Counted from the stretch's first letter, positions 1 to 12,639 are shown. The stretch: 64,000 nt of DNA from Gibbula magus (GCA_936450465.1 OW388291.1:85419099-85483098), one strand, 5' to 3'. Notes: generated by a model from the letters alone, not told the origin. Numbers and translations: made by a program.

Positions 1-10
1 GTATCCCCAT
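1..10 (-). CDS. First codons of a divergent paralogue (partial, runs off left edge)
   Basis: Read on the minus strand, the window begins inside a sequence homologous to the promoter and start of the gene at 12962. The start context gcgATGGGGATAC is identical at both loci, so an ATG at 10-8 begins a protein with Met-Gly-Ile that continues outside the window. Only three codons and one base are visible. The coding claim therefore rests on its position downstream of a conserved ~330-bp upstream block, exactly as at the right-hand gene. Alternatively only the promoter was duplicated and no gene follows. Confidence 0.45.
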
Positions 11-340
11 CGCGTGCTCAAGACTGACTCGGGTGGGGCTTCGCTTTCTATACCAAGGCATATCAGCCAATCAGAGAGCAGCACTGTCTGATTGACAGCT
101 GGTAGCAGTTAATACGGGTCAGACAATTACCTCGTTATCTAGCGGTAGGCTAATCTGTTACTTGCAGCTGAGTGATGGCCTTTATGGAACTCTTTGACAA
201 GTGAGTTAGAAACGTTGTTGAACAAAGACCGCGTGCGTGTGAGATGACCACTGGCTAAACTTAGGTGTAATTGACTGCAAGAGGGCATTGCAATAACTTC
301 TTCAACGCCGGTACCTGTCCAGGTTGAAGGCGACATCAGA
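11..340 (-). promoter_or_regulatory. Promoter/5' region of the left paralogue, inverted copy of 12640-12961
   Basis: Its reverse complement matches 12640-12961 almost continuously. Both copies keep a CAGCTG E-box pair, an inverted CCAAT box (CTGATTGG), a CTTGCAGCTG block and a GACCACTG...TGTAATTGAC block. Substitutions are scattered and indels are few, as expected of an old duplication held by selection. Transcription would run leftwards out of the window. Confidence 0.6.
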
Positions 341-1640
341 AGACCAACCCCCTATACAGGACGAACTGAATTAGTCCTTAATGTGAGGCGATCTGGTGTA
401 TGTTGAGGAGACAACCAACCATCATAAGGACTGTTCATAAAACACACACCATCGTCCTGATAAATGTGACGAGCATTTACGATTAACTTTGTTGATAGAT
501 ATGTATATCATTATATTGCTGATATTCAAGTCGTGACAAAGTCAAAAATCGTGACAAAAATGGAATTTGTAATGTACTGTCCTGAAATGACAGTTAACTC
601 GCGTGAAGCTGTTTAAATGGAAAACAATAATTTAAGTCCTTTGAATAGTGCATAAATGAATAGAATTCATGGTTATCTCTCTTCTGAAACGAACTTCAGT
701 GATTATCAATTTACTAGACAGCACGGTCCAATTCACTGTATTAATCAGTTTTATTAATTCTATACTATTAAAATCAGGTCATTGAATATCGTCATTTTAC
801 TGTTTCAATGCCTGCCAGTAGCAGAGAGAGAACACATGCCAGTCATTCGCAACGTGATATTGAATCGAAGCCATAACTAGTCTATCCCAATGTCAGCTAA
901 TGTTGATTACTCAGCAAATTCCAAGAGGTGATCACAGGGACTCATCAGGGGAGGCAGCACTTACAGTCAGATGCGGAGACTGTTTAGACTAGGTCCGGTA
1001 TCTCGCTGATTGTGTAATAGTTAATTAGACAGATGTGGTTAGCTGTGCTCAGTTAATAATGATGAAATTGTTACATAGTCCTCCATTAGTAAAATGGTTT
1101 CTCTGCTTCGTGACTGTTTATAGATGAGTATTGATGTAGTCTAGGTTCTCAGAGTCTTCTACACTCATTTAAAATGACCATGCAATTAGAAATAGGATAG
1201 CGTTATATTATTATAATAATAACAATATTACATAGGCAAGTCAGGTAAAAAAGATTACCTGCCACAAAATATACATGTATGTAACAGCAATTCACCCATC
1301 AATTCTATACTACAAATATGATATACTAACATGATGAATAGTCAAAAGAACAACTTATATTTAATTAATACACAACTAATTAGACTATCCTTTGATCAGA
1401 GTTGTACCGCCATCACGTCTGTCATGTTTATGGGGTTGGTAAATTTCAATTAAGTTGCCAATTTAAATAAATTCTCATTTCTAGTTTAATTATCCTGACT
1501 GCTTGATAGCAGAGTTCATAACCTAGATACCTACAATTAATTTGAATTATGCAACATCCAATTTGTGAACTAAAAGCTCCATTCATCAACAGTGAACGGG
1601 CAATGTGTGATGACCCCTACAGTACCGACCCCAGGGAATC
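341..1640. other. Non-coding spacer, nothing recognised
   Basis: AT-rich sequence with no convincing ORF. It separates the left promoter block from conserved block E. I see no transposon ends. Confidence 0.5.
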
Positions 1641-1649
1641 ATATGATCC

Positions 1650-1850
1650 CTGTGACCCCTGACCCCCGACCCCCGGGTAGTAAATGGCAGGACCCTCTCC
1701 TCTTCCTCCCTTCAACGTCTCGTCAAGATAACGTTTAGACGAGAATATGCAAATCTCTTGTCGTTATTGTCGGTGTTGTGTTTATGGTGGTAGGCTTTGT
1801 CTGTAATTAATACGGAAACGTTTGTAGCTGATTTATTTCAGGAGAGTTCA
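1650..1850 (+). promoter_or_regulatory. Conserved non-coding block E (inverted copy at 21023-21226)
   Basis: This ~200-bp block matches the reverse complement of 21023-21226. Shared stretches include CAACGTCTCGTCAAGATAAC, a perfect octamer ATGCAAAT within AATATGCAAATCTC, GTAATTAATA, GTAGCTGATTTATTTCA, and a run of TGACCCC half-site-like repeats beside CCCGGGTAGT. No reading frame is conserved between the copies, so a cis-regulatory element is likelier than an exon. ATGCAAAT is the classic POU/Oct site. The role is inferred. Confidence 0.6.
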
Positions 1851-2630
1851 GTGTGTAGAACCTGTCATTAACCTCACCCATCAGTCCAGTCTAGATTGCC
1901 AGATATGCATGGCCAAGCGGCCATCTGAATAACTGCTTGTAAATCTACTCTCTCCTGACTTATTTATGAAACGGCGCATCTGCACCTCATTCTAATTTAT
2001 GAATACAGTTCGACCATCATAAATCTGAACATGACATCCATACATGTATATGAATATAGCTATTTGATAGATAACGGCAGACAATCCATACACAATATAC
2101 TTTTTCTCTATATAGCAGAGGGTCCGAAATGGCACCAAAAGAGATTTATTACCTTTGAAAATTGCCCGCTTTTATTGTTTGTATAAAGTGATATGGAGGG
2201 TGTCAACGAAAACCAACAATGTCCGTTTGTGGAGGTAGTTTTCCCCGTCAGTGGCTGCTTCTATATACGTATTCATGAATTCGTTTTAAATGACCATCAG
2301 TATCCCATAATGCTAGTTCATGTATATAAGGTGATCATCAACTTGAGTATAAATCAGATCTTGTCAGACAAGTATGGGAAAGTCATCAGTCGCGTCCCTA
2401 TACACCAGAACGCCGCATTCAGTGTTTTGACATATTAACAACTTGAAGACTTTGTTGGTCAATTCACTAAAGAAGTAAAAGTATCCAGAGGATATTCAAT
2501 ATCCGTGAAAACTATGTGTGGCTTATTCTGCCCACAATGGGCATATAGGTGTTAAAGCCTGGGACTTAGCAACATTTCTCATTGTTCTGACATTTTGGAA
2601 TGAACCATTCTTTGGGGCTTTGAAGATCTT
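1851..2630. other. Non-coding spacer, nothing recognised
   Basis: AT-rich. The 81-aa ORF at 2193-2438 has no recognisable motif and no supporting signals. Confidence 0.4.
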
Positions 2631-2639
2631 TACTTGACT

Positions 2640-2705
2640 TTCAATCAATCATTTATTCCATTAGAAAGGCCTTCGGGCAACGTACAAAGACTTGATTTGC
2701 ATCTC
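2640..2705 (-). mobile_element. LINE 3' tail remnant
   Basis: The reverse complement ends in GGAATAAATGATTGATTGA after a GCCCGAAGGCC stretch. This resembles the AATAAA-plus-short-repeat tails of the other LINE copies in this window. Short and tentative. Confidence 0.35.
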
Positions 2706-2749
2706 TTTAGAATTTGTGGTTTCAATACATACATCATTTAGAATTGTTA

Positions 2750-2960
2750 ATAATGCAACTAGTTGATACTGACTTATGTTCATTATGTGGTTCAAGCGAA
2801 AATATTGATAATGTATATGTTGAATGTCCAATCGTTATATTTCACCAAATCACCAGAATTTAAAAAAATAAACCCCTTAGTAGAACGTTCGAAATTCCAA
2901 CTGAAAATATATTATTTAGTTAGTATATTCTGTGCTAACAGTGACCACTAGCTGAAACCT
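2750..2960 (+). mobile_element. LINE RT C-terminal fragment
   Basis: One forward frame reads LCSLCGSSENIDNVYVECP, the cysteine-rich C-terminal signature (CxLC...VxxxCP) that follows the RT thumb in many non-LTR retrotransposon ORF2 proteins. The frame closes soon after. It is a short decayed fragment, of a family different from the LINE at 3502. Confidence 0.5.
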
Positions 2961-3489
2961 TCTCTAATTATTACCAAAATATCATGTTTTCGTAATGAAC
3001 ATTAAAGGATTGAAAACAAGTTTCACAATATATACAGTTATTAAAATACTTTTTTGAAAATCGTGACAATGTCTGAAAGAATTCTTTTGTGTGAAGATGT
3101 GATATTAAACAACAATAAATATCAATAGATCTGAAGCGACAGTTTCATTGTCAAAATATATTATTTAATATAATTTTTAACGACGGTCGATTTTTAACTG
3201 AAACAGTTTTCAGCTAGATAAACTTCACAAATCTCATGGCAGCTGATTTACGGTCATGGTGCGTGTGAAAGAGAACAACATTCTAATGGGGAGTACAGAG
3301 AGACTATTGATGTTATTGTGTATGTCTCACTTAAGTTTCCCAATTGGTTCCAGGTTTTAAAAGAAGGACTTTGTTTTTTCACCAGACAACAAGGGCATGT
3401 GGTGACAGTTGTTGGGACGACACGGACAGCAGCAGGAAGTGAGGAAGTAACCCCAACCGGTGAGGGTAGATCTTGGTCCATGAAGTAAT

Positions 3490-6262
3490 CCTCTACTCTG
3501 ACATTTTGTTGTAAATAATAATATCACTCCCATTGTACATAAGGAAACTCCTGAGGTCAGGAGATGGAACAAAACACGTGCTAGTGAGTACGTTGAAGCT
3601 GTTGTCAACTCTGATGTTATGCAATCTATTATGAATGTTCTTAATGAGGGTACTGACGACCCACTCCGTGTTATCACACATGTTAATGATGTTGTAAGCA
3701 ATGTCCTTGTATCTACAGCTGGTAAAGTCTTTGGCTTTAGATGTAATAGCAATGTACGTCGACATTCACCCAATAAGCATATCAATCAACCATGGTTTGG
3801 CAAACAATGCAACATTTTACGGGGAAAATACTTCAAGGCAAAACGTATGTACCAAAATTGTAAAACATTTGAGAATAAATCCCGATTGGTAAACTCCAGT
3901 AAACATTACAAAAAATGTCTTAAAAATTTTTCCAACAAACATATTAAGTCTACCCAAGATAAATTATCCAAACTTCGGGAAAATGATCCACGCTCCTTTT
4001 GGAAACTACTAAAAAACTGTAAGGCAGAAACAGGCCCAGAACATTCCCCACAAATTGATTCTTTTTTTGACTTTTTTAAATCTCAAAATGAGAACCCATC
4101 TTCGGAACATAACTGTAATATTAATCCTCCTCATGTCGACACTGAGAATAGCGCTATACTTAATTCTGAAATCACTAGAGATGAGATTATATCATGTGTT
4201 AAACATCTCAAAAACAATAAAGCCCCAGGAATGGATAATGTTATTAATGAATATATTTGTTCTACTATTGATGTTTTCATAGAAATTTATGTTAAACTTT
4301 TTAACATTGTTCTTGACACTGGCATCTTCCCAGATACGTGGCTTACAGGTATCATTAAACCAATTTACAAAAATAAAGGCGATCCTAAAGACCCTGGAAA
4401 TTACAGACCCATTACACTGCTGAGCTGTTTTGGAAAACTTTTCACTTCTGTTCTAAACACTCGATTGAATAAATTCATCGAAACAAACGAAATTCTATCC
4501 GAAGCTCAAGCTGGTTTCAGAAAAGGTTACTCGCCAACAGATCACATTTTCACTCTTTATCACCTTTCGGAACTGCTAAAATGTCGCAAAAAGAAATTAT
4601 ATTGCGCATTTATCGATTTCCAAAAAGCATTCGATACCGTCTGGAGATCAGGGCTCTGGCAAAAACTTTTACAAAATAACATAACTGGGAAATGCTTTAA
4701 AGTCATTTTTAACATGTATCAAAATATTAAATCATGTGTATGTAACGGCGGTAAATATTCTGACTTTTTTCTGTGCAAACAAGGTGTCCGCCAAGGAGAA
4801 AATTTGTCTCCGATTTTATTTTCACTATTTCTCAACGACCTTGAAGGTTCCCTAGCTTCAGATTCATGTTGCGGTTTACAACTAAAACCTGGTGATTTTC
4901 ACAACCGCATTGAAACAATTATTACACTTTTTGCATTGTTATATGCTGATGATACTGTGCTTATGTCCTCAGACCCCTGTGATTTGCAAGATATGTTAGA
5001 TTCATTTAATAATTATTGTAACAAATGGAGACTTAAAATAAACACATCAAAATCCAAAATTCTCATTTTCGGCGGCTCTAAAAAGGACTACAAAAGAATT
5101 TTTAATATTGGTGATAACATCCTTGAAAATGTAGATCATTATCCTTATCTTGGCATTACTTTACAAAAAAATAATAAATTTACTAAAACCAAACGGTTAC
5201 TGGTCGAAAAGGCAACAAAAGCAATGTTTTTCGTATTAAGCCAAGGTAGAAAACTTAAACTCTCCATTTTTTGTCATTTAAGACTATTTGATTGTATGAT
5301 TGCTCCTATTCTTTTATATGGATGTGAAATTTGGGGCTTTGAAAATATTCAATGTTTTGAAAATGTCCATCTGCGTTTTCTTAAATATTTATCATCATTG
5401 CGGAAATGTACACCTAATTATATGGTATATGGCGAGTTTGGTAGAATTCCACTTGTTAATGTCATCAAAAGCAGAATGGTATGTTTTTGGGCAAATCTTT
5501 TAATTGGAAAATCGTCAAAATTGTGCTCCTTGCTTTATAAACTGACATTCAATGATTTTATCTTTGGCAAATATGAACATAAATGGATAAAGTATCTTAA
5601 AGCAATTTTCGACAATCTTGGACTGAGTTTCATCTGGAATTCACAAAATTTCAAAAGCGTTTTCTGGCTAAAAAGTCTTATTAAGAGTAAATTAACAGAT
5701 ATGTTTTTACAAACATGGATGACAACTTTAGAAACCTCTTCGAAAGCAACTATCTATAGTATATTTAAAAATCCATCTCTTAAATTTGAACAATACCTTC
5801 ATTTTCTACATTATCATTCCTTGTTGAAATTCCGAACTGCTAATCATTTTCTTCCAATCGAGACAGGCAGATGGCAACGAATTCCAGTTAGCAATAGAAA
5901 GTGTACATTGTGTAATTTAAATGATATTGGTGACGAATTTCATTATTTATTTATATGCCCAAAGTTAACATTCGAAAGAGAAAAATATATTCATAAATAT
6001 TATTATATTAAACCAAATATATACAAAATGAATTCCCTTTTTAACACTTCTAAGCTTGGTACTTTAAGAAAACTGTCAATGTTCTGTAAAATTATAATGT
6101 CGTTATTCAAAAAATATTGTCCATAACTTCACAATGTCTCTACTTTTAATGTAATTGCTGTGACCTTATATTCTCTGTTCTTCTGTATGTATGTAAATAT
6201 GTATGTAACTCTTATGCTGCAGTTTGCAGCCTGAGTTCTTGTAATAAAGTTCAGTTCAGACA
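3490..6262 (+). mobile_element. 5'-truncated non-LTR retrotransposon (LINE)
   Basis: The frame is open from 3502 without a start codon. It begins in the linker between endonuclease and RT, so the endonuclease, any ORF1 and the 5' UTR are absent. The element ends after a short 3' UTR containing AATAAA (6243-6248) at about 6258. This is the expected product of incomplete target-primed reverse transcription. It lies between conserved blocks E and F. I found no clear target-site duplication. Confidence 0.8.
3619..6126 (+). CDS. LINE reverse transcriptase ORF2 (endonuclease missing)
   Basis: 835 aa from the first Met; the same frame is open from 3502. Reverse transcriptase (RT) motifs appear in order. 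APGMDNV is near residue 200, YRPITLLSCFGK follows, then AQAGFRKGYS, FIDFQKAFDTVW, and a GVRQGENLSPILF block. The catalytic YADD is at about residue 441, and a thumb with ILLYGCEIWGF follows. The C-terminus carries a CTLC...FHYLFICP knuckle near residue 760. The N-terminal apurinic-type endonuclease is absent, so this copy cannot be fully autonomous. The frame has no stops, so the insertion is probably recent. Order and RT identity are secure; the clade (CR1/Jockey-like) is a guess. Confidence 0.88.
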   Translation: MQSIMNVLNEGTDDPLRVITHVNDVVSNVLVSTAGKVFGFRCNSNVRRHSPNKHINQPWFGKQCNILRGKYFKAKRMYQNCKTFENKSRLVNSSKHYKKCLKNFSNKHIKSTQDKLSKLRENDPRSFWKLLKNCKAETGPEHSPQIDSFFDFFKSQNENPSSEHNCNINPPHVDTENSAILNSEITRDEIISCVKHLKNNKAPGMDNVINEYICSTIDVFIEIYVKLFNIVLDTGIFPDTWLTGIIKPIYKNKGDPKDPGNYRPITLLSCFGKLFTSVLNTRLNKFIETNEILSEAQAGFRKGYSPTDHIFTLYHLSELLKCRKKKLYCAFIDFQKAFDTVWRSGLWQKLLQNNITGKCFKVIFNMYQNIKSCVCNGGKYSDFFLCKQGVRQGENLSPILFSLFLNDLEGSLASDSCCGLQLKPGDFHNRIETIITLFALLYADDTVLMSSDPCDLQDMLDSFNNYCNKWRLKINTSKSKILIFGGSKKDYKRIFNIGDNILENVDHYPYLGITLQKNNKFTKTKRLLVEKATKAMFFVLSQGRKLKLSIFCHLRLFDCMIAPILLYGCEIWGFENIQCFENVHLRFLKYLSSLRKCTPNYMVYGEFGRIPLVNVIKSRMVCFWANLLIGKSSKLCSLLYKLTFNDFIFGKYEHKWIKYLKAIFDNLGLSFIWNSQNFKSVFWLKSLIKSKLTDMFLQTWMTTLETSSKATIYSIFKNPSLKFEQYLHFLHYHSLLKFRTANHFLPIETGRWQRIPVSNRKCTLCNLNDIGDEFHYLFICPKLTFEREKYIHKYYYIKPNIYKMNSLFNTSKLGTLRKLSMFCKIIMSLFKKYCP

Positions 6263-6639
6263 AGCGTATCTCAGAGTGACAACGTGACTTCTTTGTGCGA
6301 GACCTGTGCTATCGGGTCTGATGTAACACCCAGGACGCTGCTTCTAACCAGCTCATATAACAGTGTTTGCATGCTTCACGACTCTGCGGTCGATCGTCTG
6401 TAAGTCTTGATTATGATATAACAGTTTCTCTCTATATCACACTCGCATCCGTTGTTTGGTCCTGCTTACTCACACCAGGTCAGTGAACACACTTTCAGAG
6501 CAGCCATCAATTGATTGTTTGAGGGTTCCTGTTTGGTCCATTCTGCGGTAACAAGTCATTGACTACTACCTCATGTAACGACTGTTTGCGAGCAGGACCG
6601 ACCATAACCCGCTGTGCGTGTAAGCTTCATAACCCTACT
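6263..6639. other. Non-coding spacer, nothing recognised
   Basis: Sequence between the LINE 3' end and conserved block F. No ORF or repeat of note. Confidence 0.4.
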
Positions 6640-6750
6640 CACTTTGATCTTTGCATGTCCTATCCTTTAAATAAGAGGATACGCTTGAGTAAGCACAGTC
6701 TGCAAACTATCCGAGTTGACCATCGACTGACCGCCATCAATTAATGGGCG
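6640..6750 (+). promoter_or_regulatory. Conserved non-coding block F (inverted copy at 17785-17895)
   Basis: Shared with the reverse complement of 17785-17895: AAATAAGAGGATACGC, CACAGTC.....AAAC.ATCCGAGTTGACCA and CGACTGACCGCC. Short ORFs on both copies give similar peptides (NKRIRL...TIRVD.RLTA), but neither has a plausible start, stop or splice context. Regulatory DNA is the better reading, though a small shared exon is not excluded. Confidence 0.5.
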
Positions 6751-9230
6751 CAACATCTTGGAACAACTGACCGTCTGGAAAGATGCAATTACGAAATAAA
6801 TCATTCGGCAGATTATACGTTGCAGAATGTTTACGGATTCCTGGTTTAGTTAACTGTATCCACTTAATGTGAACCCGCAGAGAAGACCTACCGATCTTAC
6901 ACCCACGACTAGTGCATTTATCCATGTGAAATTATTTCACTTTGCTTTCAGTTCTATGTGTATGTACGTTGTCGAGAATACAACAGCATAAAGACCGAAC
7001 AGCGTTAAAGTCTAGATCTCTTATTTTATATCCAGCTATGAAACAAGATTATTGATAGTATGACAAAGTTCAGTTAATATTAACAACGAGTGTTAGCTTG
7101 ATTACAGATATATTTCTTCTTCTTTTTTTAGTGCGATGAAAACATGACCTGTCAAAATAAACAATTATTAGTTTTGAGATTTCATTGTTCTTACCTAAGC
7201 AAATAACACCGATGTTGGGTAACACATGTTTATTTCGGGTAGAAAAGGTGTTTTCATTTTGAAAACAACTTTCATTTGCAATGTTACCTAGCAGAAACGG
7301 AAATTGAACTTCGATGTCGTTCCAAAACTTGTATGTCGTTTCATAGAACAACGTGATATGATTAATAAGGTTTCCCTTACTAGCCATCAGAATCGTGTTA
7401 ACAGCCACATATATATATATATATATATATATATGCCTTTCTCCACTAGTTTAATCTGCATATTTGGTATCGATAAATTAACTGACGACGGAAGCTTCTG
7501 TAGAAAAACCATTCCTGTTTAAACGATAACGTCTAAAGCTGTGTTAACGATTCTACAATTACAAATTAAAACCAAACTGTTTGAACCATCTGACCTTCCA
7601 TTCAAGCAAATATGAGAACTTTTTAATTCATAATCAACTCTGTTGAGTTTCTGATTACTTTTGTTGGGTTTCGTATCACCTTTGTTAGGGTTCTAATTAC
7701 CATTGTTGGGTTTGTATGCGACAATACAATGGCTGCGGATTCTGTTTGTGAATGACCATAGGTAGCAACTATAGCTTGGTCTGTAGCTTGTGAAACTAGG
7801 TTCGGGTTAGTAGTATCATGTATCGTGTACCCTTCATAGCAATAATGTTTCTAATTGTATAATGCCTTAATAATGTATATTAAATGTTTACCCACTGAAA
7901 TAATGTCTAATTCACTTTTAGATTTTTAAATTCTCTTTTGCATGTGTTATGTATTTTAGCATTTCTAAATATCCGGGGATTATGTGGAGAGGGCTCCTAA
8001 AGTTTTATAACTTGTGCCCAATCCATTGTTTAAATGAATAAAATATGTGTTCATTCAGTCACGAGGGGACATTTGCATATGTAGGAACCTTGTATTGCCA
8101 AAAGTAACATGTCTATTTGAATCATGAAAGACGTGACATTGAACTTGAAATAAGGAAACGCACTGTATTTGTTAGAGGTAATGTTTGAGGTAAGTGAATA
8201 ACGTCCACTCCCAAATTCATACATATGGTACAAACGGGAAAAGATGTTACTCCCTTCAGATTTTCTACCTCTGTAAGAACTGGTATCCTCTCATTCTGCC
8301 TACATACCATTCTGTCTACAGATTAAATAACATATGTCACGGTCGGTTGGTCACAGGAGTGTAGGCAGAGTAAGGGATACGTAGCCTAACACCGAGAAAA
8401 ATGGAACAGATCTGACAGACTGCTTCATCTCGACAAGTTCAAATTCATTTATTCACCACGTATCGATACATACATGAATAATACAAGGCAATAAGGCAAC
8501 GAATTTGGAAAGCTTTCCATTGATACATTTGATATATTTACTCGCTTGTAAATAGATGCATAGTTATTTTCTTTAAAACTTACTAAGAAATATGAAATAG
8601 TAACGCATTGTGTACAACAATACTTTGACAGTCCTTAATTCTAATTATGTAATAGACCATTACACTAATACATATAGTGGTACTCCTCTCTTGCGCCAGA
8701 GTTACACACATCATAGCTGCTTTACAGAAAGTTGAAGAATATATGGTCCTGTGCCGAGCTCAGGTGCTAGCTATCAGTAAGTTCAGCAACAGTGAGCGCG
8801 GCTTGCTGGTTGCTGGTGACCCATGGCTGGATAATCTGCGAGTTTGAAGAGTTGATTCCCTGTCCCAAAATGACCCATGACTTAGGGTGTTACTTTTGGC
8901 AAATGATTTTATTCAAAGTGTGCCTCTGTTCACCAAGCACTACAACTGGGTACCTGGTTTGGAAGTTAAGGAAATGTGAGAGGTAACCTTAAAGCGCTTG
9001 CATACTCCCAGTGAGTTCAGAATGAAACGAGGAACTATGTTGGCCCTTACAAAAGGGTACAATGTATTAGTGTGTGTACCATTTAAGCATGCTCCTTCGG
9101 GGCATGGAGTTCTGCACAGTATCCTCACCATTATTATGAAGAATGTGATACATGCAGTAACATATGGTATCAACACGATAATGGCATAGTGTGTCTGGCT
9201 TTGAACTTGGAATAGATACTGGAGGCTCTG
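6751..9230. other. Non-coding spacer with small repeats
   Basis: Holds a (TA)n microsatellite at about 7408-7434. At 8440-8530 there is a probable minus-strand LINE tail whose reverse complement contains GTGAATAAATGAATTTGAA. The 112-aa minus ORF at 7070-7408 and the two overlapping ORFs near 8.9-9.2 kb show no motif or splice support. Confidence 0.4.
7408..7434. repeat. (TA)n microsatellite
   Basis: Uninterrupted TA dinucleotide run. Confidence 0.9.
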
Positions 9231-9235
9231 ATATA

Positions 9236-9974
9236 AACTGACTTGCAAAAGAAACGCCACCAAAAAAACAAAAGGTTATTATTTTTCGAGGAACAAAGCC
9301 TATCGATTGAAAACACTTTAAACATGTCTTCTAAATGTAACCTGTACATTCACTGTACGCAAATGCACAATGAACTTATTGGTCAAACTTTCAGATTGTG
9401 TACAAAGTTAACCAAATGAAATTTGGGTACAAAAAATCAAGAGAATGGAGGTTTTGCATTAAAATATTCGATTGCAAGCGATGAACATGGCCTTTTTAAA
9501 GTGCTACAGAAAAAGAGAGCAAATTGCATCCTGCAGGTTGGAGCGACGCTTAACCAAGTTGCCCAATCATGAATTGCATCAAGTGTACGATAGCCAGACT
9601 CGCTAAATTTTACAGACTAACTGACAGTATTGTGTACAAGCCACGGAGTGGAAAACCAGTAGAAAGACTGATCTGCTGACTTGTCACCCGTTGAACAACT
9701 TTTGTAATTCCAACCTCGGCCATTAACAACAGAGATTTGACCTTTTCCTCATGTGTTTGTAAGCCTTCTTACACCGTTAAGCTTAAATATCGTTTTTCTA
9801 TTCAATAATTCATCAAAATATTCATCAAAATTATGATCGAAAACTGAAAAATAATGGTTATTTTTACTGAAAGACCCTTCCAAATGTATGTATTTTGATA
9901 CATAATATTATAATATGCGTTTGTTTGATGTGGGACCGAAACTGTTTTGGTTGCGTTTCTTTTGCAAGTCAGTT
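9236..9974 (+). mobile_element. Degenerate Tc1/mariner element
   Basis: Terminal inverted repeats: 5' AACTGACTTGCAAAAGAAAC and 3' GTTTCTTTTGCAAGTCAGTT. They are flanked by TA on both sides (9234-9235 and 9975-9976), the mariner-family target duplication. Inside, near 9525-9560, the frame VGATLNQVAQ recalls the helix-turn-helix of Tc1-like transposases, and a PRSGKP-like linker follows. The body is only 739 bp with stops, so it is internally deleted and non-autonomous. Confidence 0.8.
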
Positions 9975-12639
9975 TACATGTAGTCTTTCATACAGACTCC
10001 TTTATTCCTTACTAGGCAATTCTACAAGACTACCGGGATCTTTAACGAGTTTATGAAGACATTCCATATGCTCTTTATTTTTAAAAAAAAAATCAAATCT
10101 AAAATGTTTACAACAAAACTTCATTTCAAGAAAAAAATATATTTCAGAGAACAACCCAAACCATTTAAATATACCTCTGATGCTAGACCGAGATACGCCA
10201 TATGCAGGGTTTGGGAATCTTACTGGTCAGGTCCTTAGTCATTTTCATCAATACGCCTTTCTCCAGAAAGAATGTCATTATTCTAGGGTTACTGTTCAAC
10301 TTAAATATGTACGCGAACAGTATCGATCTTTCTATCCAAACAAAAACATATATATATATATTCGACAGGATTGTTTTATATACATCAAAGACGTACATCA
10401 CATCTAATTCCTTGCATGGATTTATTTTCAAGAACAGTTTGAAAAGACGCAGATACGCCAATTGCCAATGACGTGAAATCCAGTATAAAGGGCAAAGTGA
10501 TTGTACAACGAGCATGTAAGCATTATGATAGGGTAAGGTTGCACACACGACTCTGTGGTTACCATTAGTCTATTCCATTCACATTTCACTGAAGCTACCT
10601 CAGGGTTTTGACAGATACCGGTTTTGTTTGGTTTTGTGTTGGGTGCCGGGTGTTATTCTCATTCTCTTACTAATTGTTTGGTGTCAGCAGCATCCTAGTT
10701 TATTTTGAGTCACAGGGTATTGACAAGTAAGCTTGACTGATCACACAACTGTTTGACTTGCAGACAGAAGAAACTCCATGTGTTCTCTTTGTTAACTTCT
10801 CTCCACACGGACTTCTAATCGTGCTATAATAGGGTCCCCTTGTTACTTCAGCGCTCTACCAATGCTAATCATAGTCTGTGGTGGTTCTAGCTCTTCCTTC
10901 ACGCTGCTTCCTGTTTACACAAAACTAGATTTCTTTCTGAACTTCAACTGATAATAGGGTCACTTTGTCAGCACAGAGCTAACACTTGCCGGAGGCTCTA
11001 CAGCAGATTATAACAGCATGGTCACTGGTCCTGTACATGGACTCTACAGCAGATTATAACAGCATGGTCACTGGCCCTGTACATGGGCTGAACAGTTGTC
11101 AGAGATCTGGAGAACTTTGCATTGTGGTTTTTGTTTAGTTGTTGAGGCAAACAAGTGTTATGTTAGTCCTGTGCCATGGCTTTGTATTGCTTAGTATTCA
11201 TTTTTCATCAAGTATTCATCAAGTTTGTAGATATCTGAAAGCACGTGGAATTACAAGCCCAAGAAAATGATTATGGTTATTTTGAAGTGTTGCATTTAAA
11301 AAAAAAATTGTTTATAGAATTAATTTTAGCATTTAACGTTAAGTTTATGTTGTGATATAAATGTAGGTAGTGTGGTTGAAACGTATTTACACATGCACAA
11401 ATCATAGATAGAAATGTACAGTTAGAAATACCATAATAAAAAAATTCTCATATCAATATGGTATAATGAAGAGATCCATATTCCTTTGTTAGCCCAATGC
11501 AGAAGTCCAGCGACCATCTTACCTAATCCCCTGCTTACACTGCAGACAATTATAGTCCACTTCACGCGCTTTCATCTCCGTTATCGCATCGTCAAGAGGA
11601 TCTAATTGAGTACTGGCATTATTGTATTACTGAGTTATGTCATCTACAAGTTCACATCAGCATATGACACGTGAATAAATCAATTTCTTCTTATATGTCT
11701 CATAAACTTAGATATCTGTATAGGTTTATAAGTATATAGGACCAGACAATAGTATAATTGAGTCTATAGCTGTGTGAGTGTCGAGTTGACTTGAGTTACA
11801 GTGCCAACACCTGTCACTACAGGTAGATACCCAATGGGAGGTAATCAAGTCATAAACTCCTGTCAGTTCCTTCTCTTATTAATTATAACATGTACCATTA
11901 AGCCATGGAATCAGACTCGGTACTCGGTAGCCTATTGTGATGATGTACTAGACCAGGTAAATATCGATTTAATTAGAAGTTGTAAAAAGTTTACAATTTC
12001 AAGTAATATTACAAAGTTGTTATTCTATTATACAATATTCAGGTATGTTTATTTTTCACTTCGCTCACGGTTACGTTACAAAGATTATTTTTAACCTTAC
12101 ACTTTCGAAAAAGTATTACAGTAACTTGTAAAATACCTTTAAAACATTCATGGGATCAAATAAAAAACACTGAAATTAAAGTTATTTTGACGGGTTTATC
12201 AAATAGTCACTCTTTCAGTTTTAATCTATGAATCATTCAATCAATATTGTTGTGGAGACGTTCTCATTCGGCTGTTTACATTTATTTTCGCTTATCTGTT
12301 TTAAAACATAATGCTTCAAACGTGGTGATTTATATACATGCATGCATAACATGGTTGGTTGTTTCATAATTGGTCCCACATTTAAAGGAGACCATTCCAA
12401 ACATTCCAAATAACAACTTAAATATAAATGTTATAAAATCATTGAATCATAAATTAAGAATATTTAACGGTAAAAAGAGGTTCAGATTTGTCTTTCATGC
12501 ATCTCTGTTGAAAAAACTTTCATGGTCATTGTCAGAATGATTAAAATCAGTAACATATGATAAGTCTCACATGTACCCCCTCCCTGAACATCCCAACTTG
12601 ATATGAGATAACTCTGTATGCTGGTTCCTCTAGTTGATG
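9975..12639. other. Intergenic spacer of the divergent gene pair
   Basis: AT-rich. It contains the 46-bp duplication at 10996-11087. I did not find another copy of blocks E, F, G or H. ORFs at 10183-10548 and 11801-12094 lack any recognisable motif. Confidence 0.4.
10996..11087. repeat. 46-bp tandem duplication, two copies
   Basis: CTCTACAGCAGATTATAACA followed by GCATGGTCACTGG(T/C)CCTGTACATGG occurs twice head to tail with one or two differences. A simple recent local duplication. Confidence 0.85.
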
